In this document: positions 1-8,192 of the stretch, piece after piece
How the letters are laid out: each line of letters opens with the position of its first letter
Numbering within the stretch: position 1 is the first letter of the stretch
NCBI GenBank assembly: GCA_963781105.1
Contig: CAWAED010000002.1
Coordinates: 305,585-369,584 of the forward strand
DNA: 64,000 nucleotides
Source of the DNA: Palsa-295 sp963781105
GTDB taxonomy: Bacteria; Acidobacteriota; Terriglobia; Acidiferrales; UBA7541
Direction: 5' to 3'
Made by a program: the position numbers and the translations under genes
Notes under the pieces: generated by a model
Told to the model about the DNA's origin: nothing
What the model saw: the letters and a program-made list of their open reading frames with translations, nothing else
Database searches by the model: none

Positions 1-1
1 G

Positions 2-79
2 GTTCGTTTCCTGGAGCGTGTCGGGTTCGGTATTTCTTTAAGCACCATGCTGCCGACAGGGTTGCGCGCAACCCGGTGA
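2..79 (+). CDS. 3' end of an upstream gene (25 codons, partial)
   Basis: Frame 2 is open from the window edge to a TGA at 77-79 and gives a peptide with ordinary composition ending in LRATR. It stops 48 bases before the asparagine synthetase start, a normal intergenic distance in a same-strand series. Frame 1 is also open through this stretch, to a TAA at 154-156, so the choice of frame is not certain. Too short to assign a family. Confidence 0.3.
   Translation, partial: VRFLERVGFGISLSTMLPTGLRATR
59..74. repeat. 16-bp perfect palindrome upstream of asnB
   Basis: GGGTTGCGCGCAACCC reads the same on both strands. It overlaps the end of the upstream partial gene and lies about 50 bases before the asnB start. 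It could be a protein-binding site or a small hairpin in a transcript running into asnB. No T-tract follows, so it is not an intrinsic terminator. Confidence 0.4.
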
Positions 80-127
80 CAAGCAGAACATTCAAGGTGG
101 TTTCACGCGACGGAAGGGGTGCGGAGT

Positions 128-2053
128 TTGTGCGGGATCGCTGGCTTTACCCATAAGAATTGGAAACCTGAGCCTAACCGGATTCACAGTGCTGCGGCTA
201 CGCTCGTTCATCGAGGCCCAGACCAACAGGGCGTGTACCAGTCGAATTTCTGCTCGCTTGCCGCCACTCGCCTGAAGATCATTGACCTTGATTCTGGTGA
301 CCAGCCCATCGTTTCACAGAATCGCGATTCGGTAATTGTGTTCAACGGTGAAATTTACAATCACTTGGAATTGAGGGCCGAGCTTGAAAATCGAGGGCAT
401 CGCTTTCGTTCGCAGTGCGACACGGAGACCGTCCTTCACGCATTCCTCGAATGGGACACGGAGTGCTTCGCGAGAATGCGCGGTATGTTCGCGGTTGCGC
501 TGTGGACTGAGTCAACGCGCCGCTTGGTACTCGCGCGTGACCGAATCGGCATTAAGCCGCTGTATATAGCCCGCTTGGGACGCGATCTCTTGTTCGGGTC
601 GGAGTTGAAGTCGATCCTGATTAATCCCGAGGTCCCCCGCGAACTGAGTTTAGCCGGCCTTGATTGCTACCTGAGCCTGAATTATGTGCCGGGTCCTTGG
701 ACGCTCATCGAAGGAATCGAAAAGCTTTCCCCAGGGCACTGGCTCGAATGGAACGACGGAAGCCTTCGCTCTGATTGTTACTGGCAAGTGCCTTCCACGG
801 GCCGGCCGGGTCACACTCTTGAATCCGCAAAAGAAGATCTCGAATTTTTGCTGCAGCAGTCCACTCGCGAACATCTTGTCTCCGACGTTCCGCTCGGCGT
901 GTGGCTCAGCGGTGGCATCGATTCTTCAACGGTCTTGCACTATGCCGCGCAGGCATCCTCCTCTCGGCTGAAGACGTTTTCCATTTCCTTTCAAGGCCGT
1001 AGCTTCGACGAGACCTCCTATATCCGCCAGGTCGTCGAGCGTTACGGTACTGATCATGAGGAAATGGACTTGAATCCGGAGAGCGGGCTGGAAGCCGCGA
1101 TTCAGGAGTTCGCCTATTATTCCGACGAACCCAGCGCCGACGCGGGAGCGCTCCCGGTTTGGTTTCTCTCCAAAATGTGCAAGCGGAAGACGACGGTGGC
1201 GCTCAGCGGCGAAGGCGCTGATGAGCTATTCGGCGGGTATCTCACTTATAGGGCAGATCATCTCGCTCGCCGCTTCCGTTATTTGCCAAAGGAAAGCCGC
1301 AGGTTCGCGCTGAACCAAATCGGCCGCTGGCCGGTTTCGGACGACAAAATCAGCCTGGAATACAAGCTGAAGCGCTTCTTGGCAGGTAGTCTGATGGCGC
1401 CAGAGCGCGCTCACGTGTACTGGAACGGGACGTTTTCTGACGCGGAGAAGACATCCGTCCTTCATATGCCGCTTCCGGCCTCGCTCCATGAAGTACTCGC
1501 AGGGTTGCGCGGAAAGCTCGCGACCGGGGACACGCTTGCTCCTTTTCTATGGTTCGATCAAAAGTACTTTCTCCCTGATGACATTCTGGCCAAGGTTGAT
1601 CGCATGAGTATGGCCCACTCCGTAGAAGTTCGCCCGCCGTTTTTGGATCACCGCATCGTGGAGTTTGCTGCATCCTTGCCGGCATCATTCAAGATCCGCG
1701 GAGCACGCCAGAAATTTTTGCTTAAGGAATTGATGAAAGATAAGCTGCCACAATCGATCTTGCGCCGCAAGAAAGTCGGATTCGACATTCCAGCGCACGA
1801 GTGGCTGCGAGGTCCTCTTCGGAATCTGCTGGTCGATACATTGAATGCCGGGCTCTCGGCGCACGCCGGACTTTTTGAACCTAACGCCATTCGATCCTAT
1901 TTGCGTTTTCACATGGACAGACGCGCCAATCTCGGATATCACCTTTGGGGCTTGTTGATTCTTTTTCTGTGGATGAGGGAATGGCAGATCAAATCGACTT
2001 CAGTTCCCGCGGTACAATTCTCGGCCTTCGAACGGACTGGTATCCCTATCTAG
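128..2053 (+). CDS. asnB: asparagine synthetase B (glutamine-hydrolysing)
   Basis: ATP-dependent amidation of aspartate, or of a related carboxylate in a glycan pathway, using ammonia from glutamine. The N-terminal class II glutamine amidotransferase domain begins CGIAGF; catalysis requires this Cys directly after the initiator Met. The TTG at 128 (not the GTG at 119) therefore gives the functional start, and GGAAGGGG at 112-119 is a suitable ribosome site. The synthetase half has the PP-loop LSGGIDSS near residue 260 and the SGEGADELFGGY motif. Length of about 641 aa is typical. The last 24 codons overlap the next gene in another frame. Its glycosyltransferase and epimerase neighbours suggest a role in surface polysaccharide modification (inference). 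Confidence 0.9.
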   Translation: MCGIAGFTHKNWKPEPNRIHSAAATLVHRGPDQQGVYQSNFCSLAATRLKIIDLDSGDQPIVSQNRDSVIVFNGEIYNHLELRAELENRGHRFRSQCDTETVLHAFLEWDTECFARMRGMFAVALWTESTRRLVLARDRIGIKPLYIARLGRDLLFGSELKSILINPEVPRELSLAGLDCYLSLNYVPGPWTLIEGIEKLSPGHWLEWNDGSLRSDCYWQVPSTGRPGHTLESAKEDLEFLLQQSTREHLVSDVPLGVWLSGGIDSSTVLHYAAQASSSRLKTFSISFQGRSFDETSYIRQVVERYGTDHEEMDLNPESGLEAAIQEFAYYSDEPSADAGALPVWFLSKMCKRKTTVALSGEGADELFGGYLTYRADHLARRFRYLPKESRRFALNQIGRWPVSDDKISLEYKLKRFLAGSLMAPERAHVYWNGTFSDAEKTSVLHMPLPASLHEVLAGLRGKLATGDTLAPFLWFDQKYFLPDDILAKVDRMSMAHSVEVRPPFLDHRIVEFAASLPASFKIRGARQKFLLKELMKDKLPQSILRRKKVGFDIPAHEWLRGPLRNLLVDTLNAGLSAHAGLFEPNAIRSYLRFHMDRRANLGYHLWGLLILFLWMREWQIKSTSVPAVQFSAFERTGIPI

Positions 2054-3840
2054 CCGTCCTTCTTTTTGCTGGCACCATTTATCTGGGCTGCATCATTTCT
2101 CCCCCGTCTCTGATGGACGATGTGGACGCGGTACAAGCACAGATTGCTCGGAACATGCTCACTTCCGGTGACTGGGTTACTGCTCGTGTAGATGGTGTCC
2201 CTTACCTCGAAAAGGCCCCGCTGGGCTTTTGGGCCATGGCGACTTCCTACAGGATATTCGGAGTTCACGACTGGTCCGCTCGTATCCCCATCGCGCTTTC
2301 GGCGATCGCGCTTTGCTTGCTCACTGCCGCTTTCGGCGTCTGGGCGTTTGACAAGCGTGCGGGATTTTATGCGGGCTTATGCTTGGCCACGTGCGTGGGA
2401 CTTTTTCTCTTCACGCGGATACTGATTCCGGACGTGATCCTGACATGTTCTACGGCGTTGTCCATGTGGGCTTTCCTGCGCGCGATTGACGATCACGAGC
2501 CGCGTCCGCGCTTGTGGGCTTTCCTCTTGGCCGCTAGTTTGGGCGTCGGACTGCTTCTGAAGAGTTTGATCGCCATAGTCTTTCCGATCGGTGCCGCCCT
2601 CGTCTACCTGCTGGTTACCCGCCAGCTTCTCTCCGGCAGAATCTGGAAACGTCTCCATCCTTTCACCGGAGCGCTGGTCGTGCTGCTGATCGCCGGGCCC
2701 TGGTACGTGCTCGCGACGGTGCGGAACCCTCCCTATTTTGCTTTCACGTTGCAAAGCGGTCCGGGTCAATATCACGGGTTCTTGTGGTTCTTTTTCATCA
2801 ACGAACAATTACTGCGCTTTTTGAACAGAAGATTTCCGCATGACTACAATACGGTCCCGCGCCCGCTATTTTGGCTGTTTCACCTGATCTGGCTGTTCCC
2901 GTGGAGCGTTTATTTTCCGGCGGTAGCGAAACCTTCGTTCAAGCCGATTGACCGCGCCGGGCGCACGCGTTTGCTGGCATTGTGCTGGGCCGGGTTTGTT
3001 CTGGTATTTTTCACCTTCTCCACGACTCAGGAATACTATTCGATGCCGTGTTACCCAGCGCTGGCTTTGCTGCTTGGCTCAGCGATGGCGGCTAACGGAG
3101 AATGGGTGCGACGCGGTACGCGCGCATTGGCGGTGATTTCTGCCTGCGCGGCGCTGGCGGCGTTCGCCATTTATTGGGACGTGCGCAATCTCCCGGCACC
3201 CGGGGATATTTCCGAAGCGTTGTCGCGTCATCCCAGCGCATACACTTTGTCGCTAGGCCACATGCTGGATCTCACGCTTCCCTCGTTCGCGTACTTGCGC
3301 ACCCCTCTTGTGATTGCCGCGATCGCGGCTCTGATCGGAGCGATTGGCAATTTTCGAGCGAAGGGCCTGCGCGCTTTTCTCGCCTCAGCGTGCATGATGG
3401 TTCTCTTTTTGCACGCCGCTCGTCTCGCTATGGTGGTGTTCGACCCGTACCTGTCTTCGCGGCCCCTGGCCGACGCGCTTTTACGGTCTCCGAACGGTTC
3501 CTTAATTACGGACCGTCACTATTACCCGTTTTCTTCCATCTTTTTCTACACCAACCGAACGGGCTTGCTTCTAAATGGAAGAGTCCAGAACCTTGAGTAT
3601 GGCGCCAACGCGCCCGGCGCGCCTGACGTGTTTGTTGACGACTCGCAATTCGCGACGCTTTGGATGAGACCCGATAGATACTACCTAGTTGTCGCCGAAC
3701 CCCGCGCTCCGCACCTCGAGGACTTGATGGGCGCAGCGAACTTTCATATCGTCATGCGAAGCGGCGGCAAATTTCTCATGACTAATCATCCTTTGCCTCA
3801 GGATAATCCATCGCAGGCCGCGAGCGGTGCGCGTCCATAA
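1981..3840 (+). CDS. ArnT/PMT-family membrane glycosyltransferase (GT39/GT83-like)
   Basis: Transfers a sugar from a polyprenyl-phosphate donor to a periplasmic acceptor. The N-terminal signature of the family is clear: acidic DDVDAVQAQ in the first periplasmic loop, then GDWV and YLEKAPLGFW, the usual GDW(V/I)-x-P and EKPPLxYW elements. About a dozen hydrophobic segments follow, with a soluble C-terminal tail from about residue 510. An in-frame start exists at 1945, but ATG 1981 sits behind GATGAGGGA and leaves a 73-base overlap with asnB, implying translational coupling. The acceptor is unknown; lipid A, an O-glycan or a glycolipid are possible. Confidence 0.82.
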   Translation: MADQIDFSSRGTILGLRTDWYPYLAVLLFAGTIYLGCIISPPSLMDDVDAVQAQIARNMLTSGDWVTARVDGVPYLEKAPLGFWAMATSYRIFGVHDWSARIPIALSAIALCLLTAAFGVWAFDKRAGFYAGLCLATCVGLFLFTRILIPDVILTCSTALSMWAFLRAIDDHEPRPRLWAFLLAASLGVGLLLKSLIAIVFPIGAALVYLLVTRQLLSGRIWKRLHPFTGALVVLLIAGPWYVLATVRNPPYFAFTLQSGPGQYHGFLWFFFINEQLLRFLNRRFPHDYNTVPRPLFWLFHLIWLFPWSVYFPAVAKPSFKPIDRAGRTRLLALCWAGFVLVFFTFSTTQEYYSMPCYPALALLLGSAMAANGEWVRRGTRALAVISACAALAAFAIYWDVRNLPAPGDISEALSRHPSAYTLSLGHMLDLTLPSFAYLRTPLVIAAIAALIGAIGNFRAKGLRAFLASACMMVLFLHAARLAMVVFDPYLSSRPLADALLRSPNGSLITDRHYYPFSSIFFYTNRTGLLLNGRVQNLEYGANAPGAPDVFVDDSQFATLWMRPDRYYLVVAEPRAPHLEDLMGAANFHIVMRSGGKFLMTNHPLPQDNPSQAASGARP

Positions 3841-4109
3841 CGCAGCCGGCCGCACGTGGAATCGGTTTTCAATAGAGTTCGCGGCCATAGTCTGCGGCCG
3901 CAAACGCATGTAGAATGAATGTTCCTGCCTGCATATGCGTGGAGTTCTCGGGCGTCGAAAATAGTTGCAATGCTCGCGGGATATGAATGACGATTGTAGG
4001 ACACTGGAATTCATAGCCTTTGGCGGATCTTCGCCTGCGATGAGGTACGTTAGCGGTCCTGCGGGGACGACATTTTCGGAATCCGAATCAAGAAATGCGT
4101 GGAGGAAAT

Positions 4110-5432
4110 ATGAAGATTGCGGTGCTTGGGGGGGATGGATACTGCGGCTGGGCGACGGCTCTGTATCTTTCCAAGCAGGGGCACACGGTTGCGATCGTAG
4201 ACAATTTTGTGCGGCGGCTGTGGGACCACGAGTTGGGCGCGCAAACGTTGACGCCGATTCAGCCGCTGGCGGAGCGGCTTAAAGTCTGGAACCACCTGAC
4301 GGGAAAAACCATTGAATCGTACGTGGGCGACGTGACGGACTACGAATTTCTCACGTCCATGATCCAGGAGTTTGAACCGGAAGCGGTGATCCATTTTGCG
4401 GAGCAGCGTTCCGCGCCGTATTCGATGATTGACCGGCAGCACGCGGTGTTCACGCAGGTGAATAACGTGGTGGGCACGCTGAATCTGCTCTTTGCGCTGC
4501 GCGAGAACCGGCCGGAATGCCACCTGATCAAGCTGGGTACGATGGGCGAATACGGCACGCCTAATATTGACATCGAAGAAGGCTACATCACCATCGAGCA
4601 CAACGGGCGCAAGGACGTGCTGCCATTCCCCAAGCAGCCGGGTTCTTTTTATCACCTCTCGAAAGTACACGACAGCCACAACATCATGTTCACGTGCAAG
4701 GCTTGGGGGTTGCGGGCTACGGATCTGAATCAAGGTGTCGTGTACGGAACTACCACCGACGAAGTGGCGCTGCATGAGTCGTTGATCAATCGGTTTGACT
4801 ATGACGAAGTGTTTGGGACCGTGTTGAACCGGTTCTGCGTGGAAGCTGTGGTGGGGCATCCCTTGACGGTGTATGGCAAGGGCGGGCAGCAGCGCGGATT
4901 CTTGGATATACGCGATACCGTGCGATGCATTGAACTGGCTTGTTTGCAGCCGGCGGGGCCTGGGGAGTGCCGGGTGTTCAACCAGTTTACGGAGCGGTTT
5001 TCTGTGTTGGAGTTGGCGCGGCTGGTGCAGAGCGCGGCGGCGAAGATTGGTTTAAAGGTGGAGATCAGTCATTTGCCGGATCCGCGCGTGGAGGCCGAGG
5101 AGCATTATTACAACGCGAAACACTCGAAGTTGATTGATCTGGGCCTCGAGCCGCACTTCCTGTCGGATAATTTGCTGGATTCGCTTTTGAAGATTGCGGT
5201 GAAGTATCTCGACCGGATTGATACTTCGCTGATCATGCCGCACGTGAACTGGCGGCACACGCGCAATGACCGTCGCGAGAAGGGCAAGGCGACTGGTGCC
5301 GCGGCTGGGTCGGAAGCTCGGCTGGAAAAAGTGGCCGTGGCGGTGGGCCAGGCGGGGCGCGCTCCGGTGGCGTCGGCTGCGACTGCGCGGAAGGCGGCGC
5401 CGAAGCGCGGGAACGGCAAGAATGGCGGGTAG
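4110..5432 (+). CDS. sqdB: UDP-sulfoquinovose synthase-like NAD-dependent epimerase
   Basis: Extended SDR enzyme that in the SQD1/SqdB family makes UDP-sulfoquinovose from UDP-glucose and sulfite. Visible features: Rossmann motif GGDGYCG at the N-terminus, the family block LGTMGEYGTPNIDIEE (catalytic Thr), YHLSK (YxxxK pair) and the long insert around the DHELGAQ region typical of SQD1. ATG 4110 is chosen over 4095 because GGAGGAA lies just upstream of it. The final ~55 residues are Ala/Lys/Arg-rich, end in KRGNGKNGG and are not part of the usual family. No sulfoquinovosyltransferase is adjacent, so the sulfo-sugar may enter a glycan rather than sulfolipid (inference). Confidence 0.83.
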   Translation: MKIAVLGGDGYCGWATALYLSKQGHTVAIVDNFVRRLWDHELGAQTLTPIQPLAERLKVWNHLTGKTIESYVGDVTDYEFLTSMIQEFEPEAVIHFAEQRSAPYSMIDRQHAVFTQVNNVVGTLNLLFALRENRPECHLIKLGTMGEYGTPNIDIEEGYITIEHNGRKDVLPFPKQPGSFYHLSKVHDSHNIMFTCKAWGLRATDLNQGVVYGTTTDEVALHESLINRFDYDEVFGTVLNRFCVEAVVGHPLTVYGKGGQQRGFLDIRDTVRCIELACLQPAGPGECRVFNQFTERFSVLELARLVQSAAAKIGLKVEISHLPDPRVEAEEHYYNAKHSKLIDLGLEPHFLSDNLLDSLLKIAVKYLDRIDTSLIMPHVNWRHTRNDRREKGKATGAAAGSEARLEKVAVAVGQAGRAPVASAATARKAAPKRGNGKNGG

Positions 5433-6304
5433 CGGCGCGCGGTGGTGATGCGAGATTTTGGGCTGCTGAATATCGCGTCCCGCGACCCTATCCCCTTCGG
5501 ACCGCGATGCGGTCCTCTGGGCAAGCGGGATGCAAACAACGCGTTTTTGTGCCGATTAGAACGGGGTGCGATCGTTTGTTTTGAGAGGTTTACGGCGTTT
5601 TCTAATATCTGCCATTGTCGATTAGAAACAATGTGCCTCGCGACGTGCAGCGGGTGATCTGCGCCTGCGATTCGTCGTTGGTGGCTTGCGGAAACCTGTA
5701 AAAAATGACGATTAGAAGGTGTGCCGAGTGTTTGTTTTCTACGAGATATAGCGTTTTCTAATCGCGAGGTGTGACGATTAGAACGGCCGTGACGCGTGAC
5801 TTGTGGTTCGTGACTTGTGGCAAGCGACCCGCGACGCCTGATTCGCGAAGTGGTTAGTCCCGCGAAGAACGCGGGATGCGAAGTGCGCAAATGTTGCCGA
5901 TTGATTTTGTTGTGATCGGAGCGTGGTGATCGACAGTCATTGTTGATTAGAGCGGGGATGTAACATTGTAGTCCACGTTTCACTTGAGCTTTTGGGGCTG
6001 CCGGACGGTGTGCGGCGCGAATCGTAGGACGCCCTGTGCAGGTTCCGGCCACACTCATCCCGAGTGCTTGCTTTGCTCGGCCCCTCGTCGGTATCGCGGT
6101 CCCCATGTTTCTTCGTCAGTAGGGCGGGAAAATACCCCAACGTACGTTAACATATTCGTTACTTAATTACCACGGAATAAATCAAAGCGGAGGACAGCCA
6201 CCAGAAAGAGGTGACGCACATCGTGTCTACCTTGTGCGCGGATTCAGGGGAGCAGGTCAATGTTCGCGGAGCTAGCGGCGGGTCAGCCCCTTGAGCGCGG
6301 ACAC
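5433..6304. other. non-coding stretch with repeats and hairpins
   Basis: No convincing gene. It holds a perfect 7-bp hairpin at 5499-5515 (GGACCGC/GCGGTCC), a duplicated unit built on CGATTAGAA (5553-5783), a related TTGATTAGAGCGGGG near 5943, and a 7-bp hairpin TCCCGCG/CGCGGGA at 5858-5876. AT-rich DNA around 6141-6190 is followed by a 27-codon GTG-started frame at 6211-6294 that I do not recognise. Confidence 0.6.
5553..5783. repeat. duplicated ~75-bp unit built on CGATTAGAA and its inverse TTCTAAT
   Basis: CGATTAGAA occurs at 5553, 5619, 5709 and 5775, with spacings of 66, 90 and 66. Both 66-base intervals share an internal TTTGTTTT and a GTTTTCTAAT. Each unit is therefore CGATTAGAA, about 38 bases, GTTTTCTAAT, a 10-14 base loop, CGATTAGAA. 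The second unit forms a perfect 9-bp hairpin (TTCTAATCG 5756-5764 with CGATTAGAA 5775-5783). The first has TTTCTAAT 5599-5606 with ATTAGAAA 5621-5628. It is not a CRISPR: the repeat is too short and the 'spacers' are themselves similar. Confidence 0.7.
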
Positions 6305-6634
6305 TTACGGTCGCCCATGCGTCAGCCCCCAGTAGACCAATAAGGCCCCAGCGGCGACGAACCAGAGTCGACCAAACCAGCTCGGAAAAGGTTTTCTGAC
6401 GATGGCGCGCCGGGTGGGGAGCTCTGTGAAGAAGTTCACGCCTGGCAACAATCCGAAGACGGTTGCTGCGATGCCGAATACAACCAGCAAAACGCTGGAT
6501 GTCCTCAAGCCCCGTCCAATGACCAACAGCGGACCCATTACTTTCCTTCGCAGCTCAGCATCCAGGTGACGTTCGCGTAGAGCCCGCAACCAACGCGTGA
6601 CGTTCCAGCATAAAGCCAACGCCACCGGGACCAA
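6305..6634 (-). CDS. small predicted membrane protein, unknown function
   Basis: The 109-residue frame has three hydrophobic segments (about residues 1-12, 45-65 and 88-105), and a conserved-looking FPSWFGRLWFV before the last helix resembles small uncharacterised inner-membrane proteins. The only start-like codons are TTG 6634 or a CTG slightly upstream; the frame is open back to a TGA near 6700, so the start is uncertain. No partner gene is adjacent and no function can be given. Confidence 0.45.
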   Translation of the reverse strand: MVPVALALCWNVTRWLRALRERHLDAELRRKVMGPLLVIGRGLRTSSVLLVVFGIAATVFGLLPGVNFFTELPTRRAIVRKPFPSWFGRLWFVAAGALLVYWGLTHGRP

Positions 6635-7057
6635 ACACCAAGCCAGGCGGGTGGCCCACCCTTTCGCGCGCCAAGCTCCCTGATCCCTGTTCCGTTCTTG
6701 CCCCCGTCACGGGAATGAATTATACAACTACGGTAGTTGACGGTGAAGTTTATTGGGTTTAGGGGTTTGCGGTTGGGGTGGAACTTGGGGGTGCCGCACT
6801 CTCGCCGGTTCGCGGCCAGAGGCCGTCGGCGAGGGTGCGCAACTGTGGCGCATCCGATGCGTAATAGATTGGAGCGGTGTTCTGAACAGCGAGCGGAATC
6901 GCGTTGTACACCGAATCCGGGGCCGGGGCCGGGGGAGTAGGGTTTGACGTTTTGCCACGCACCCTCGCCTGAAGCCTTCGGCCGCGAACCCGCGAGAGTG
7001 CGTCGCCCCTAAAAACCTAACGGCACCCCAAGAGGCTGAAACGGGCGCGGGGGAGTC
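6635..7057. other. gene-free stretch with a palindromic inverted-repeat element
   Basis: Apart from the inverted repeat listed separately, this stretch is GC-rich with no credible reading frame. Outside the arms the similarity continues: TTAGGGGTTTGCGG... and GGGGTGCCG on the left correspond inversely to CGGCACCCC and CCCCTAAAAACC on the right. The element is therefore longer than the arms alone, roughly 6755-7040. Confidence 0.5.
6795..7002. repeat. imperfect ~45-bp inverted repeat, each arm itself palindromic
   Basis: The left arm 6795-6839 begins CGCACTCTCGCC and ends GGCGAGGGTGCG. The right arm 6958-7002 begins CGCACCCTCGCC and ends CGCGAGAGTGCG. Its reverse complement matches the left arm at most positions, including the central GGTTCGCGGCC. 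The arms flank about 118 bases without a gene. The form resembles REP/MITE-like intergenic elements; no transposase is present. Confidence 0.6.
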
Positions 7058-7993
7058 TCACGTGGTGGTTAGGAGGGGGATGGCGCCTAGTAGGCCGGCG
7101 TTATTGCCTAGGGTGGCTGGGCGGATTTGGGCTTTGCCCCAGGGGGACCAGGTGTGTTGGTTCACGTGGGATTGGATGAAGGGGATGATTAGGTTGGCGC
7201 TTTTCAGGACGCCGCCGCCGAAAATTACTACGTCGGGATCGAAGGCGTGAATGATGCCGACGGCGGTGGCGGCCCAGACGTTGAGGCAGCGCGCTTGAAT
7301 TTGCAGGGCGACGGGATCGCCGGCAGCGGCGACGCGGAAGAGAGATTCAAAATTCACGGCTGGTTCTTTGGCTAGCGCGCTTTCTTTGAAACCCGGCCAA
7401 TCGTTCGCTATTCCTGGCAGGGCCCAGCCGGCGCCTTCGGCTTCGGCGCATCCGATGCCGCCGCAGGTGCAGGTGCGGCCGTTGACGTCGAGGGGCTGAT
7501 GGCCGCCCTGATTGCCGGCCTGAAAATGTTTGCCATGAAGAAGCGCGCCGCCGATCATGACGGCGGTGCCGATGCCGGTGCCGAGAGTGATCATGGCGAG
7601 ATCGTTGCAGGCGCGTCCGGCCCCGGCGTAGCGTTCGCCCATCAGGGCCATGCGGGCATCGTTTTCCAATTTTATGGGCAGGGAAAATTCGCGGCGGGAC
7701 CAGGCGATGAAGTCGACGGTGGGAGCGTCGTCCCATTTTTTCGGGCTGGAGAGAATTTTCTGGTTCACGGAATCGACGAGGCCGCAGCTGCTGATGGCGA
7801 GGCCGGCGCAGTCGCGGGCGGCGAGGCTGGCTTCGGTGAGCAATTCGTGGAGCGTGGTGGTGAAGAGGGGCAGGACGGTGGCGAGTCCTTGCGCGCTATC
7901 GAGATCGAGATGGCGGGAGTAGAGGATATTGCTATCTTCGACGATGGCGCAGGTGGCGTGAGTGCCGCCAAGGTCTATGGCCAGAGCTTTCAT
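7058..7993 (-). CDS. ROK-family sugar kinase (glucokinase-like)
   Basis: Cytoplasmic ATP-dependent phosphorylation of a hexose or amino sugar. The start at 7993 gives MKALAIDLGGTH, the ATP-binding motif of the family, behind a GGAGG site; upstream in-frame codons lack one. The ROK zinc motif is visible as CTCGGIGCAEAEG, and LENDARMALMGE carries the catalytic Asp region. Length of 311 aa is normal. It diverges from an ExuT-like transporter 200 bases away, suggesting uptake and phosphorylation of one sugar. The exact substrate (glucose, N-acetylglucosamine, fructose or allose) cannot be read from sequence. Confidence 0.87.
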   Translation of the reverse strand: MKALAIDLGGTHATCAIVEDSNILYSRHLDLDSAQGLATVLPLFTTTLHELLTEASLAARDCAGLAISSCGLVDSVNQKILSSPKKWDDAPTVDFIAWSRREFSLPIKLENDARMALMGERYAGAGRACNDLAMITLGTGIGTAVMIGGALLHGKHFQAGNQGGHQPLDVNGRTCTCGGIGCAEAEGAGWALPGIANDWPGFKESALAKEPAVNFESLFRVAAAGDPVALQIQARCLNVWAATAVGIIHAFDPDVVIFGGGVLKSANLIIPFIQSHVNQHTWSPWGKAQIRPATLGNNAGLLGAIPLLTTT

Positions 7994-8192
7994 TGCGCCT
8001 CCGTAAAGCTGCTCAGCGTAGAAGTGCTGCGAACGCGCAGTCGCGCGCACGGACGCTAAATATAGCGACTCGCAGGTCCAATCACAAACGGCGGCTGAGC
8101 GAAGATTGGGGGAGCTTTACTCGCATGGGGAATTGATGCTCAGCCTGTATCATGCGGATATCGTGGCGACGGGACGCCGCTGAAGGGAGCAG

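Noticed and set aside
4050..4859. 269-codon frame on the minus strand
   Set aside because: It is fully antisense to the SQD1 homologue, is His/Arg/Val-rich and has no domain; a shadow of a GC-rich gene.
5553..5783. CRISPR-like array
   Set aside because: The repeat is only nine bases, the intervals are unequal (66, 90, 66) and are themselves similar; no cas gene is present.
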